Shown here: positions 1 to 9,917 of the stretch, piece after piece
Layout: each line of letters starts with the position of its first letter
How positions within the stretch are numbered: position 1 is the first letter of the stretch
Source of the DNA: Chitinophagaceae bacterium
GTDB taxonomy: Bacteria; Bacteroidota; Bacteroidia; Chitinophagales; Chitinophagaceae
Reading direction: 5' to 3'
Assembly: GCA_947381435.1 (NCBI GenBank)
Contig: CANCVE010000005.1
Location: 33,474-97,473 of the forward strand
DNA: 64,000 nucleotides
Position numbers and translations under genes: made by a program
The notes under the pieces: model-generated
What the model saw: only the letters and a program-made list of their open reading frames with translations
Told to the model about the DNA's origin: nothing
Database searches by the model: none

Positions 1-868
1 CAGGCAAAATAGTTTTTACGCCTTTCCCATTTGGAGCATAGCTTGTGCCAATAAATAATAATCGAAATTTATTAAATAGAACCGGATCCTCAGTTAACCC
101 TAGTTTAAAAGCTTTAAAGAATGTCGTTAATGCTGGTTGCATATCAAAACCGCCCCGTCCCACATATAAAATATACTTATATTCAGGTTTAAATAATAAT
201 TCATCTGAAATATTTAAGTTTTTAGAAATCTCTAGGTCTTTATCAAAAGCACCAAAGGTTATTGTAGCATTAACTTTGGTGCGTAAGTCAGGATACCTTT
301 CATGTAGCTGTTTTATATACGAATCGGATACACTTATCAACCCACTACAACTCTTCATTGCAATAGGTTCTAAAAATTTATTTAGATAATACGAAAACCA
401 ATATTTTTTTGGACGCTCGTTTTTAGGTTTATCAATATAATAGGTAGAATACCATGGATCTTGCATATCAATTACGTAAGGAATTTTATAGTACCATCTC
501 CATAAATTACCAAGAATAAGCACAGGAAAACATGTTGTAGAAAAGTATATTAAATCAATTTTCTTTGATTTAATAAGTTTATTAACAGCAAAAAAGTAAA
601 AAAAAAGAGATCTCAATGCAAGTGCACCCAACCCAATTTTTCTTGTCCAAATACTTGAAAAGGCTTTTATTTTTATTATTGATAAATTTGCAGGCAGCGA
701 TGATAATAAACGTTCATCTTTAGCACCTTCCACATACTTTTCATCAACACAAACTACAATTGGATTCCAACCATAATTTTTAAGATAGGGAACACTTTGT
801 CTTACCCTATGCATATCAGCAGCGTTTACAGGTGGAAAGTGAGGGGAAATAATAAGAATGTTCTTCAA
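1..868 (-). CDS. Glycosyltransferase (GT4-like), 3' end truncated by the window edge; probable TTG start
   Basis: Manual minus-strand translation from TTG (866-868): (L/M)KNILIISPHFPPVNAADMHRVRQSVPYLKNYGWNPIVVCVDEKYVEG...DPWYSTYYIDKP...LISVSDSYIKQLHERYPDL...YKYILYVGRGGFDMQP; open to the window edge; absent from the ORF track. Confidence 0.75.
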   Translation of the reverse strand, partial: MKNILIISPHFPPVNAADMHRVRQSVPYLKNYGWNPIVVCVDEKYVEGAKDERLLSSLPANLSIIKIKAFSSIWTRKIGLGALALRSLFFYFFAVNKLIKSKKIDLIYFSTTCFPVLILGNLWRWYYKIPYVIDMQDPWYSTYYIDKPKNERPKKYWFSYYLNKFLEPIAMKSCSGLISVSDSYIKQLHERYPDLRTKVNATITFGAFDKDLEISKNLNISDELLFKPEYKYILYVGRGGFDMQPALTTFFKAFKLGLTEDPVLFNKFRLLFIGTSYAPNGKGVKTILP

Positions 869-951
869 TAATTTATCAATAACTAATTACTTTAACCTAT
901 TTATTTTTACTCCTGTTCCTTTAAGAAACATTAAAGGATAAATGTCTAAGC

Positions 952-2052
952 TTAACTCCTTCGTGCCATAAACTTCTTTTCAGTATAAAAATGGCTTGCA
1001 TAAGCCACTAAAACACTTACTAAAATACCAATAAATGCCAAATAAAAGTTATGAGGTAATTGATCGTGGTAGTAACGTTTATAGATGCTCACAATAAACG
1101 ATTGTATAGGAAAATGAATAATGTAGAGCGTATAGGAAAACGGGCTAACCCATTTGAAGTATCCAATAAACTTGTTTAAAATATTTTTGCAGTAAAAATT
1201 ACTTTCCGATAATAAAAATATAAACACTGGCAATAATCCGATACCAAACATAAAGTCGCTAATAAAGTTATCATACTTCCCTTGCAGAATAAGACATATT
1301 GGCAACAGAACAATGAAAATGTTTAATATTTTAAACCACTTAATCCTTTCGGACAAAACATCTGCTACGTATGCACCAATGCACCAAGTGGGTAAAAACA
1401 GCAAGGTTTCAATCCAAAAATATTGTCGATTAAAGTTTAGAAAGTATAAAATGATTGATGTTATTGCAACAAGTAAATAGCCCAAATAAATTTTTTGTCT
1501 GTTTATTAAAAGCAAAAAAGGATAAACTAAATAAATCCACCACTCCACGCGCAATGACCATAATGGAAAATTATTGCCTGCTACTGAGAAGAAAGGGGTA
1601 GTAATAAAAGTAAGATTTGCAAGAATAGTTTTTACAGAAAGATTATCGGGATAGGCTTGCTGAAATAAAAAATAGGAAATGTTTGCCAATAATATCATTA
1701 GTAGAATACTAAAAAGAAGTGGGGGAAATATCCTTCTGATTCTATTTTGAAGGTACTTAGCTACATTAAATTTATATTCTGATGATAATTCTTGAATATT
1801 ATGAGACTGTTTATAATGAATAACCAATCCAGACAATACGAAAAACAAGGTTACGGCCTCAGAACCATATTTGAATATTGAAAAGAAGTATAAACATGCT
1901 TTGTCAAAATGATTATACAAATTTGGATGCTTTAAGTATCCTGTATTATAACTTTCCCAACAAACAAGTCTTGCATGATGAATAACCACATATAATGCGG
2001 CAAAACCCCTCAAGCCATCCAAAATCTCAAACCTGTCTTTATGTATTTTCAA
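952..2052 (-). CDS. Acyltransferase 3 family membrane protein (OafA/YrhL-like)
   Basis: ORF 366 aa; N-terminal EILDGLRGFAALYVVIHHAR, FFVLSGLVI, multiple TM segments. Confidence 0.88.
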   Translation of the reverse strand: MKIHKDRFEILDGLRGFAALYVVIHHARLVCWESYNTGYLKHPNLYNHFDKACLYFFSIFKYGSEAVTLFFVLSGLVIHYKQSHNIQELSSEYKFNVAKYLQNRIRRIFPPLLFSILLMILLANISYFLFQQAYPDNLSVKTILANLTFITTPFFSVAGNNFPLWSLRVEWWIYLVYPFLLLINRQKIYLGYLLVAITSIILYFLNFNRQYFWIETLLFLPTWCIGAYVADVLSERIKWFKILNIFIVLLPICLILQGKYDNFISDFMFGIGLLPVFIFLLSESNFYCKNILNKFIGYFKWVSPFSYTLYIIHFPIQSFIVSIYKRYYHDQLPHNFYLAFIGILVSVLVAYASHFYTEKKFMARRS

Positions 2053-3269
2053 GCTAAATTGTTTGAAATAATAGTTAAAAATTTAGCTGATTCAAGTTCC
2101 CAATTATACTTGTCAGTAGCCAATTGAGTTGCTTTTAATTTACAATCCTTCAAAATATTCCTGTTTTGAAATAGGTAATCTATTTTGCCAGCTAATTCTG
2201 CCGCATTTCCTATTTGATAAACAAAACCAATACCCTCATTATTTTCGATAAATCCTTTTTGGGCAGTTGTGTTCGAAGCAATAATTGCCAATCCAGAAGT
2301 GAGGTAAGAAAATATTTTATTGGTTAAACAAATGTCTCTGTTTAAGGGTGTATTAGATTCTAAGGCAAGCCCAATATCAAACTGAGCAGAAAAACTAAAA
2401 ATTTCTTGTGAAAGAATAGGTTTGTGAAAGACCAAATTTGCTTTGTTATGCATAAAAAGACCTAAAAAGTAATTTTCTGATTCTTTATTATAACTTCCAA
2501 GTAAATGCAATTCTATAGCATCGTTGGCAAGTATATTTAAAGCTCCAATTACATCCTCCAACCCCCTGTTTTTTCCAATAGTCTGAGAAAACCAAAATAA
2601 TTTAAGATTATTATCAGACCTCTTACTGATTTTTTGTAAATGCCTGACTTCAAAAACATTATTAATCACTATAGGATTTAATCGAGGATATAATTGATTA
2701 TACGCTTTCGCTATCAAAGGGCTTGCAGCTGAAATGTAAGCACAGCGACATAAATATTTGTCTTCTAAAAATTTAGAAATTCTAAAATTAAAGTCTAATG
2801 ATGAATCCGAAACCTCTTGCCGATGAAAATCCTCTGCATCAAAACCACACTTTGTTTTATGATGATTGGATGCCCTTGCAGCTACAGGCAAAGCCGCCAA
2901 GTTGTGGGCAATATATAAATCAGCTTTTGTGGACTTAGCTTTTCGTAATAGTTCTACCGATGCTCGCCCCTGAGCTAACTCTGCAATACCAAACTTTAGT
3001 GTTAATTTATTGGCTATTAATCTAACCAATTTGAAACGAAGTCTTGAAAAGGTATAAACAGCATTACCTATATAAGGAGATCCTCCTGCTAAAACGGGTT
3101 TCCAAGCTACAGTTGAAAACAACTGTTCATCCATTTCCCACGCCCAATTTGTCCAAAATGAATAAATGACCGAAACATCAAATCCTGCCAAAACCAAAGC
3201 ATTTGCTTCTTTAACCAAACGAGGATTTACGGAAGGTTGACCTGAAGAAATCAGCACAATCTTCTTCAT
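2049..3269 (-). CDS. Glycosyltransferase, GT4-like
   Basis: ORF 406 aa; C-terminal SYLTSGLAIIASNT; 4-bp overlap with the next gene. Confidence 0.75.
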   Translation of the reverse strand: MKKIVLISSGQPSVNPRLVKEANALVLAGFDVSVIYSFWTNWAWEMDEQLFSTVAWKPVLAGGSPYIGNAVYTFSRLRFKLVRLIANKLTLKFGIAELAQGRASVELLRKAKSTKADLYIAHNLAALPVAARASNHHKTKCGFDAEDFHRQEVSDSSLDFNFRISKFLEDKYLCRCAYISAASPLIAKAYNQLYPRLNPIVINNVFEVRHLQKISKRSDNNLKLFWFSQTIGKNRGLEDVIGALNILANDAIELHLLGSYNKESENYFLGLFMHNKANLVFHKPILSQEIFSFSAQFDIGLALESNTPLNRDICLTNKIFSYLTSGLAIIASNTTAQKGFIENNEGIGFVYQIGNAAELAGKIDYLFQNRNILKDCKLKATQLATDKYNWELESAKFLTIISNNLA

Positions 3270-4288
3270 CCCTTTAATAAGTTAAGGTAATTTTCTGCAA
3301 TCACATCCACATTAAATCTCATCATCGCCCTTTCCCTGCAAAGTGAGCGATTGATTGTAGGAATTTTATTTACGACTCCAATTGCTTCATCTAAAGTATT
3401 TACTACAAATCCTGTTATTTCCTCTTCTACAACTTCTCGAACAGACCCTCGTTTGAAACCAATTACAGGTGTGCCACATGCCATTGCCTCCGCCATAACC
3501 ATCCCAAATGGCTCATCCCACTCAATTAGCATTAGTAATGCTGAACATTTTCCCAAATATTCGTTCTTTTCTTCATCATTCAGTGGGCCAACATACTGAA
3601 TCTGAGTGCCATCCACATAAGGTTTAACTTCAGTTTCAAAATAGGTTTGCTCTTCCTTAATATGCGAAATATTACCTGCAATAATTAACTTTCTTCCAGT
3701 TTTTTGGGCCAATGCAATCGCATTATGACATCCCTTTATTTTATCTAGTCTACTCAGAAATATCAGCGGGGCATCATCTTCAACATTTGTTTGCAGATTA
3801 TATTTACCGAAGTCAATGGCATTATAAACTGTTTTCCAAACCCCCGCCACATTGCCGGTTGAGACCAGATAATTGCTACAGCCTGTAAAAATTAGTTTCA
3901 TATTTGGTTTAGAACATATCTTTTCAATGTTTTTTGAAGTTACAGCCCGACCATAAGTCATTATTTTTTGGACAGGTTTATTCACTATTGGAATTAAATA
4001 GGCCAATCTTCCAAAATTGTGAATTAAATCATACTTACTATGATTCAGATATAAATATTTCCAAGCGATGAGTGCCTCCCATAACAATTGAAACCTCCTC
4101 TTTTTTAATCCATTTTTCCCAAAACAAATTGTTTTACCTGAGCAATATGAATCTGGCCCTGCCAAAATTGTAACAGAATGCCCCATTTTTATGTATTGCT
4201 CAGCAAACATATACACTAAACGCTCATGCCCTCCATATAGCTTGGGAGGAACAGCAACACCAGGATCCATTATTAGTAATATTCTCAT
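3266..4288 (-). CDS. Glycosyltransferase family 4
   Basis: ORF 340 aa; GGHERLVYMFAEQ, FGMVMAEAMACGTPVIGFKRGSVREVV. Confidence 0.9.
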   Translation of the reverse strand: MRILLIMDPGVAVPPKLYGGHERLVYMFAEQYIKMGHSVTILAGPDSYCSGKTICFGKNGLKKRRFQLLWEALIAWKYLYLNHSKYDLIHNFGRLAYLIPIVNKPVQKIMTYGRAVTSKNIEKICSKPNMKLIFTGCSNYLVSTGNVAGVWKTVYNAIDFGKYNLQTNVEDDAPLIFLSRLDKIKGCHNAIALAQKTGRKLIIAGNISHIKEEQTYFETEVKPYVDGTQIQYVGPLNDEEKNEYLGKCSALLMLIEWDEPFGMVMAEAMACGTPVIGFKRGSVREVVEEEITGFVVNTLDEAIGVVNKIPTINRSLCRERAMMRFNVDVIAENYLNLLKG

Positions 4289-4292
4289 CTAT

Positions 4293-5264
4293 TTATTCTA
4301 CGGAATTGATGATTTCTAAAAAGTTTTGTGCAGACTTTTCTAATGTCAAATTTTCTAAAATGTAATCTCTTGGTGTAAAGTCAAATCCATTTACTTTGCA
4401 GATAAAAGAATCAATATTTGACTTAAAACCTTCGAAATTATTAAATTTCATTCCACATCGTTTATCAAAGTATGGTACAGAGGAAGTTGGCCTATGTTGA
4501 TCTCCCCAAATTTTGTAATTCTCATCAACTAATTTCCCTTGATCCCAAGCGAAAATTGGCACACCCGAAGAGAGTGCTTCTTGATATGCTATTCCCTGAC
4601 TTTCGTGCTCACTTAAAAAAATCATAGCTTTTGATTTTAGAAGCAACTTTCTATATTCATCTGAATGATAGTTACCATATCTAACCTCAGTAAATTTTAT
4701 ATTTTTTTCGTTGAGCAATTCTTTAATTGGTTGTACTAAAACTCGATTCATTTCTTCAAAATGCCAATGAATTTTATTATAAATTAGAATGTCAAATTCT
4801 TTTTCGATAGTCGAGTCGGGCTTCCACATGTCGGTTTCAATTCCTACTGGCCAAATTTCACATCTACTTCCATAGTAGGGTTTATAAATATCATTTACCC
4901 ATTCCGAATGTTGTAAATATTTCACAATGGGATATTCATTACACAGCTCAGGCCATTCACTAGGATGTGTCATTAGCCCTATACCAGCAACAATTTTATT
5001 TGACCGATTATACCCGTCTAGACAATGTTTTCCTGCACCCAAAATTGCAACTTTATCCGAGGGCTTCAACTGAGAAAAAGGAGTGTTTACAGTATAATCA
5101 ATCCCAAGCCGATCTAACCCCTTACATAAGTTAATAAAAACTTTTTCTACCCCACCAAGTCTAGGCTTGCCCCTTAATAAAGTTCTTATAAAAGAGCGAA
5201 TATATTTATCCCCTTTAATCCAACGATTTTTTTCGGGAGGTTTAATGAAATAAAGACTAATCAT
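4293..5264 (-). CDS. Putative glycosyltransferase
   Basis: ORF 323 aa; GGVEKVFINLCKGLDRLG, FLSEHESQGIAYQEALSSGVPIFAWDQG. Confidence 0.7.
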   Translation of the reverse strand: MISLYFIKPPEKNRWIKGDKYIRSFIRTLLRGKPRLGGVEKVFINLCKGLDRLGIDYTVNTPFSQLKPSDKVAILGAGKHCLDGYNRSNKIVAGIGLMTHPSEWPELCNEYPIVKYLQHSEWVNDIYKPYYGSRCEIWPVGIETDMWKPDSTIEKEFDILIYNKIHWHFEEMNRVLVQPIKELLNEKNIKFTEVRYGNYHSDEYRKLLLKSKAMIFLSEHESQGIAYQEALSSGVPIFAWDQGKLVDENYKIWGDQHRPTSSVPYFDKRCGMKFNNFEGFKSNIDSFICKVNGFDFTPRDYILENLTLEKSAQNFLEIINSVE

Positions 5265-6490
5265 TTAAAGATTAATTTAAATTTTGGTTGAAGTTTTATT
5301 TCCATAAAATAAGCCAACATAAATGTTATCGATAACCAAAGGCTATATTTTATAATAATTTCTAAATATAAATTTTTTATCATCACACACTTCGCAATTA
5401 AGAAAATAATTGGTTCATGAAGTATGTAAATACCAAAAGAAATCTTACCAATCCATTCAAGTTTAACCATTAAATGCGCTGAAACCCGTCGTTCTTTATA
5501 AAATAAAAGAGCCAATCCCCAAAAAATTAAACACATAATCCAACGCTCATTTTCGAAAATTCTTTTTTCAATTGCTAAATAAATAAAAAGTAACCCGGGC
5601 AGTGCATACACGAAAAGCTTGTTAATCTTGATAAATAAATTTTCTGTAGCAGTTAAAGAGGCCAATATCATAATACAAAATGGCAAATCAAAAAGCCAGT
5701 TAAAGTTATTTGTTGAACTTATTCTTGTCAAATTCATAATAATCATACCTAATCCTAAATGATTTTGACACAAATGCAAAAATAATAATGATAAAAGAGA
5801 CCATTTACTTGATGAAAAATTAGATTGCACATTTGATTCTACTTTTTTTTTCCAAGCAAAGAGCAACCCCGTCATCCAAAAAGCAAATCCATTTAAATAA
5901 CAAGCAATAAAGCTAATTGAAGAATTTGAATGAATTAGTCCAATACTAGCTATCAAACAGATTGAAAAAAATAGAAAAACATTAGGTTTTATTAAAAATA
6001 TTACTCCAAAAAGCAAATAATATACTACTTCATAATTTAAACTCCATGTTGCACCATTAATAAATATTGGAACATCAAAACCAAAATAGCTATTAGAATT
6101 CTGCAAAAAAAACAAATTGCCTGCTAGATTCGAAAGTTTAAAATTTTGAGCAACAAATAAGCTTAAAAGTATCGAAAGTATATATGTAGGATATAGTCTT
6201 ATTGCACGTTTCTTTAGGTAGTCTGTAAAATTCAAAGTAGTTCTATTATTTGTTAGACCAATTACATACCCAGACATGCAAAAAAAGACCATGACAGATA
6301 AATATCCAGCGTTTATATAATGTAAATACTCATTAAACTTAAAAGATTTAAAGAACCAATCTTCATGGCACATCCCATGATTTAACAAAACCAATAATGC
6401 ACAAAGACCTCTATATGCTTCCAAAGGTCTGTTAAACTCTAGTTTCTCTAAGGATGGCTGTACTTTTTCTTTAACTAATTGAGATAGCAT
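5261..6490 (-). CDS. Acyltransferase 3 family membrane protein
   Basis: ORF 409 aa; RPLEAYRGLCALLVLLNHG, VMVFFCMSGYVIG, many TM segments. Confidence 0.85.
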   Translation of the reverse strand: MLSQLVKEKVQPSLEKLEFNRPLEAYRGLCALLVLLNHGMCHEDWFFKSFKFNEYLHYINAGYLSVMVFFCMSGYVIGLTNNRTTLNFTDYLKKRAIRLYPTYILSILLSLFVAQNFKLSNLAGNLFFLQNSNSYFGFDVPIFINGATWSLNYEVVYYLLFGVIFLIKPNVFLFFSICLIASIGLIHSNSSISFIACYLNGFAFWMTGLLFAWKKKVESNVQSNFSSSKWSLLSLLFLHLCQNHLGLGMIIMNLTRISSTNNFNWLFDLPFCIMILASLTATENLFIKINKLFVYALPGLLFIYLAIEKRIFENERWIMCLIFWGLALLFYKERRVSAHLMVKLEWIGKISFGIYILHEPIIFLIAKCVMIKNLYLEIIIKYSLWLSITFMLAYFMEIKLQPKFKLIFK

Positions 6491-7635
6491 AATATCGAAT
6501 CTAACGTTTTAGGTATACCATAATTATCTAATGCTTTTTTTTGTGCATTTATTCTTAATTCATTTCGCTTCTCCTTAGAATTTAGTAAAGCAATTACTTT
6601 TTGTAATAATTCATCCGTTGTTTTATAAACTTCTATTTCTTTACCTATTTCATACATTTCATCAATCCCTTCAGTCCATTCTGTTAGATAGCAAGCTCCC
6701 AACATTGGCGCTTCTATATCTCGAAGCCTAGAATATGTGTCTGGATTATTTAGAGGATGATGAAAAGATGGATAACGATTTACCCCCAAGGTAATTGCAC
6801 TTTCTTTTGTAATTTTTATATACTCATCAAATTTTGGTTTCCCCTTCAGGCATTGCTCCAAAGAAATTGAAATATTTATTTTTAAGTTTTTTTGATTCAA
6901 CTTATGATAGAACCCTGTTATGCCAAACCTTTTTAAAAAACTAATTTGATTTTGTAGTTTTTGCTTAAATCCACTATTCGCCATATTATCAAGGATAGAC
7001 AGATTCGTACCTTCATTTATCCATCCATGGCCATAAATATTTAAATCTAATCCTTTTTTTACAACTTCTTCAAACAATAGCCATCGTTGAACATCCTTTG
7101 AGCCAATAAAAGACACTTCATTCGTTTCCTCGTTTGATAACTCTCTATATTTTGGGGCTACCCACATTGGCATTGGGAGGTGGAGATAATTGTAATTAGC
7201 ATTTTTGTATATCTCTACTGCCTTATATTCTGGCACCCAAATTAAATCAAACACAGCAAATTGAATTGGAGCCTTTTTAAATTCTCTTACGTTATCACAA
7301 AAAAAGTTGACACAAGGAATGCCCATTTTTTGTATTTCTTTAATCGCCTGCTCCTCAACTTGATGTGGATATAAGTAACTAAGAAAATAGGAAACAGGCT
7401 TCTTAGAATGTTTTATTTTTATGTCTCTTATCGTTTTTTCCCACGTTTCAGCCTTCCAGGCATCAAGTTTTATCTTATCGGTCGAGTACATCAATCCCTC
7501 TGCCCAATCAACATCTCCTTCTTGCCATTCTGCACCAGCTTCCGATATTCCATTTTTAACGTAATACTCCCAAAAAGAATAAGCTGGTATTGGATGGTTA
7601 ATTTTGGATTGAAGGAAAGATAAATAAACATTCAT
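6475..7635 (-). CDS. Glycosyltransferase, CgeB/GT1-like
   Basis: ORF 386 aa; RLRDIEAPMLGACYLTEWTEGIDEMYEIGKEIEVY C-terminal pattern. Confidence 0.65.
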   Translation of the reverse strand: MNVYLSFLQSKINHPIPAYSFWEYYVKNGISEAGAEWQEGDVDWAEGLMYSTDKIKLDAWKAETWEKTIRDIKIKHSKKPVSYFLSYLYPHQVEEQAIKEIQKMGIPCVNFFCDNVREFKKAPIQFAVFDLIWVPEYKAVEIYKNANYNYLHLPMPMWVAPKYRELSNEETNEVSFIGSKDVQRWLLFEEVVKKGLDLNIYGHGWINEGTNLSILDNMANSGFKQKLQNQISFLKRFGITGFYHKLNQKNLKINISISLEQCLKGKPKFDEYIKITKESAITLGVNRYPSFHHPLNNPDTYSRLRDIEAPMLGACYLTEWTEGIDEMYEIGKEIEVYKTTDELLQKVIALLNSKEKRNELRINAQKKALDNYGIPKTLDSILCYLN

Positions 7636-7693
7636 CAGTTAAAGATTTGAAATGTATTTAAAAGAGTTCAATCAATTAAACTTCAGACTTGGG

Positions 7694-8644
7694 CTATCTT
7701 TTTGTAATTACAACTTTTCTAACTCCAATAATTTTATGACTAATTGGTCTTAAATATTTTTTAATTGACTCTTTGATTAATCCTGGGTAATAAACAGTAG
7801 AACTGGCAACTAGATTAGCAGCTATTTTTGATTTGAATTTATAAAATATTAAAAGTCTTTTTACATCGGCTTTATATATATATTGCTCACTGAAAGAAGC
7901 ATTGAAGTGAGTGATGATAGGTTTTGAAGAAATAAGTTTATTCCATGTAGGATACTCATTTTTTTTATTAAAAAGCTCACATTTACCATACAATACATTA
8001 CTTTTTATTGACGAAAAAGACATTCTATCCGCTTTTAACTTTCCATCGTCAATAATAGGTTTCTGATTGTTTTTTGCCATGCTTATTGCGATCAAAGGCT
8101 CTTCATTCTCTTTATTTCTCAATCTAATTAGTCCAATGTCATCATACTGTGGTTTTAGATACCTTGCGAAATCGAAAATAGAAGAAGATACAATTCCTTT
8201 TTTTATAAAATAAATAGCCCCTACAAACCTAGGTAGATAATTGATTTTAAAATTTTTACAAATTGAAAATATATCTCCAAAAAAATCACCATTCTCGCAA
8301 ATTTCACCTATCAAAGAAAAATCTTGATTTTTAAATTTTTCAAAAACAATAGCTACGTCACTATAAACTAGACAATCGCAATCAATGAAAAGAGTTTCGT
8401 CTGTCTGTACGAACTTATCCAAATAAAGTTTTATTGCAAAACCATCATCATACATTTTTGAATCAATTTCTAAAACAATTATATCATTGTATATAATAGA
8501 CTTTTTTACAATATCAGCTCTATCTGTTACTAATATAAACTTAATTCCATTACCTTTATTCCAAAGCAAATAAGACATAGCAAGATTTATAGCCATGTCT
8601 ACATATACTTGCTTACCAACAGCAATTGTAAGAACTGATTTCAT
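7694..8644 (-). CDS. Putative nucleotide-sugar-dependent transferase
   Basis: ORF 316 aa; DETLFIDCDCLVYSDV (DxD-like) in a polysaccharide cluster. Confidence 0.55.
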   Translation of the reverse strand: MKSVLTIAVGKQVYVDMAINLAMSYLLWNKGNGIKFILVTDRADIVKKSIIYNDIIVLEIDSKMYDDGFAIKLYLDKFVQTDETLFIDCDCLVYSDVAIVFEKFKNQDFSLIGEICENGDFFGDIFSICKNFKINYLPRFVGAIYFIKKGIVSSSIFDFARYLKPQYDDIGLIRLRNKENEEPLIAISMAKNNQKPIIDDGKLKADRMSFSSIKSNVLYGKCELFNKKNEYPTWNKLISSKPIITHFNASFSEQYIYKADVKRLLIFYKFKSKIAANLVASSTVYYPGLIKESIKKYLRPISHKIIGVRKVVITKR

Positions 8645-8885
8645 TTTCGGAAAACTAAATATAAAATTTCAACGTTTAAACCTTGTGTAATAAATAAAAT
8701 CCTTGCTACCTATTACATTATTATAACTCAATGATTAGATGGAAATGTCAGTAATTTACTGTTTCTTTCACTAATTAAGCTCTTTAATGTTCTCTTACAA
8801 TTTATTAACCTTAATAAATAATGAACAAATAATATTTAAAATAAGTATACTTTGTTCGCAATCAGTACCTAAAAAAAATGTACAT

Positions 8886-9914
8886 TTAACATTTAGCTGA
8901 TGTATTGCTTATTTTTCGAATACAAAATTGAATCAGTCTCGCTGCTTTCCAACCAAATATCTTTTTAATTAGCTCTATGATATTCCCCCCTAGCGTAACG
9001 TCATGATTAGAGCCTCCTAATTCATCAAGCTTTTCAATGCAAAGTCTGGTAATACCATAAAATCTAGGATAAGTGTCCACAGCCATTCTTTTATACGCTC
9101 TAGCAAATGCTTTTCTGTACCTTGAATTGTCTTGATACTGTGACAAATGTTTTTGTTTTAACTCTAATGCATGTAAAGCACTTTTAATCGCGATTTCATT
9201 GGTTTGCGAAGAAAGACTCTTGGTTTTACGGAATTTTCTATAATAATTTATTCCAAATGGTTCGTGTCTTACCCCATTGGAAGCTAAAACAACTCTACAA
9301 AAAAATTCACCATCATCATCAACAGTCAATGCCTCATTCCAAAACCCAACTTTATCTATTAGGTGTTTTGGCGTAAGCCAAGAATGAATTGTTATAAATC
9401 CACCTTCTCCATTTCCTCCATAAAGATTAAATAAAAACTCACTTGGATTATCGCTATCATATAGGAAATAATTGTCTCCTCCAGTCCCTGAACTATTTTT
9501 TTCTTCCCCATCAAAAAAATGTATTATCGAACTTGTTGAAACTGCGTTAGGAGATTTGAGTAAAAGTTTTATTTGATTCTCAATTTTATTTTCACTAAGT
9601 AAATCATCAGCATCCAAGAACTGAATAAAATCACCATTTGCTTCTCGCAGTCCAAAGTTTCTAGCAGCACTTGCTCCACTATTGATTTGAGAAAATATTT
9701 TTACATTTTTGCACTCAAAGGTTCTTGCAATTGCGAGGCTATTGTCTGTACTGCCATCATCAACTACAAGTATTTCAATCGGACTATATGTTTGCTCTAA
9801 AACATTTTGCAGAGTTTCTGCAATATACTTTTCTGCATTATAAAGTGGTATAATTACTGAAACTAATGGATTATTATTCACCTGAAGATTAGTGTTATCT
9901 ATTTCCTGCGCCAC
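8886..9914 (-). CDS. Glycosyltransferase family 2
   Basis: ORF 342 aa; PLVSVIIPLYNAEKYIAETLQNVLEQTY, EILVVDDGSTDNS, DADD. Confidence 0.93.
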   Translation of the reverse strand: MAQEIDNTNLQVNNNPLVSVIIPLYNAEKYIAETLQNVLEQTYSPIEILVVDDGSTDNSLAIARTFECKNVKIFSQINSGASAARNFGLREANGDFIQFLDADDLLSENKIENQIKLLLKSPNAVSTSSIIHFFDGEEKNSSGTGGDNYFLYDSDNPSEFLFNLYGGNGEGGFITIHSWLTPKHLIDKVGFWNEALTVDDDGEFFCRVVLASNGVRHEPFGINYYRKFRKTKSLSSQTNEIAIKSALHALELKQKHLSQYQDNSRYRKAFARAYKRMAVDTYPRFYGITRLCIEKLDELGGSNHDVTLGGNIIELIKKIFGWKAARLIQFCIRKISNTSAKC

Positions 9915-9917
9915 TAT

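Noticed and set aside
45-389. 114-aa plus-strand ORF at the left edge
   Set aside because: Antisense to the truncated glycosyltransferase; no domain pattern.
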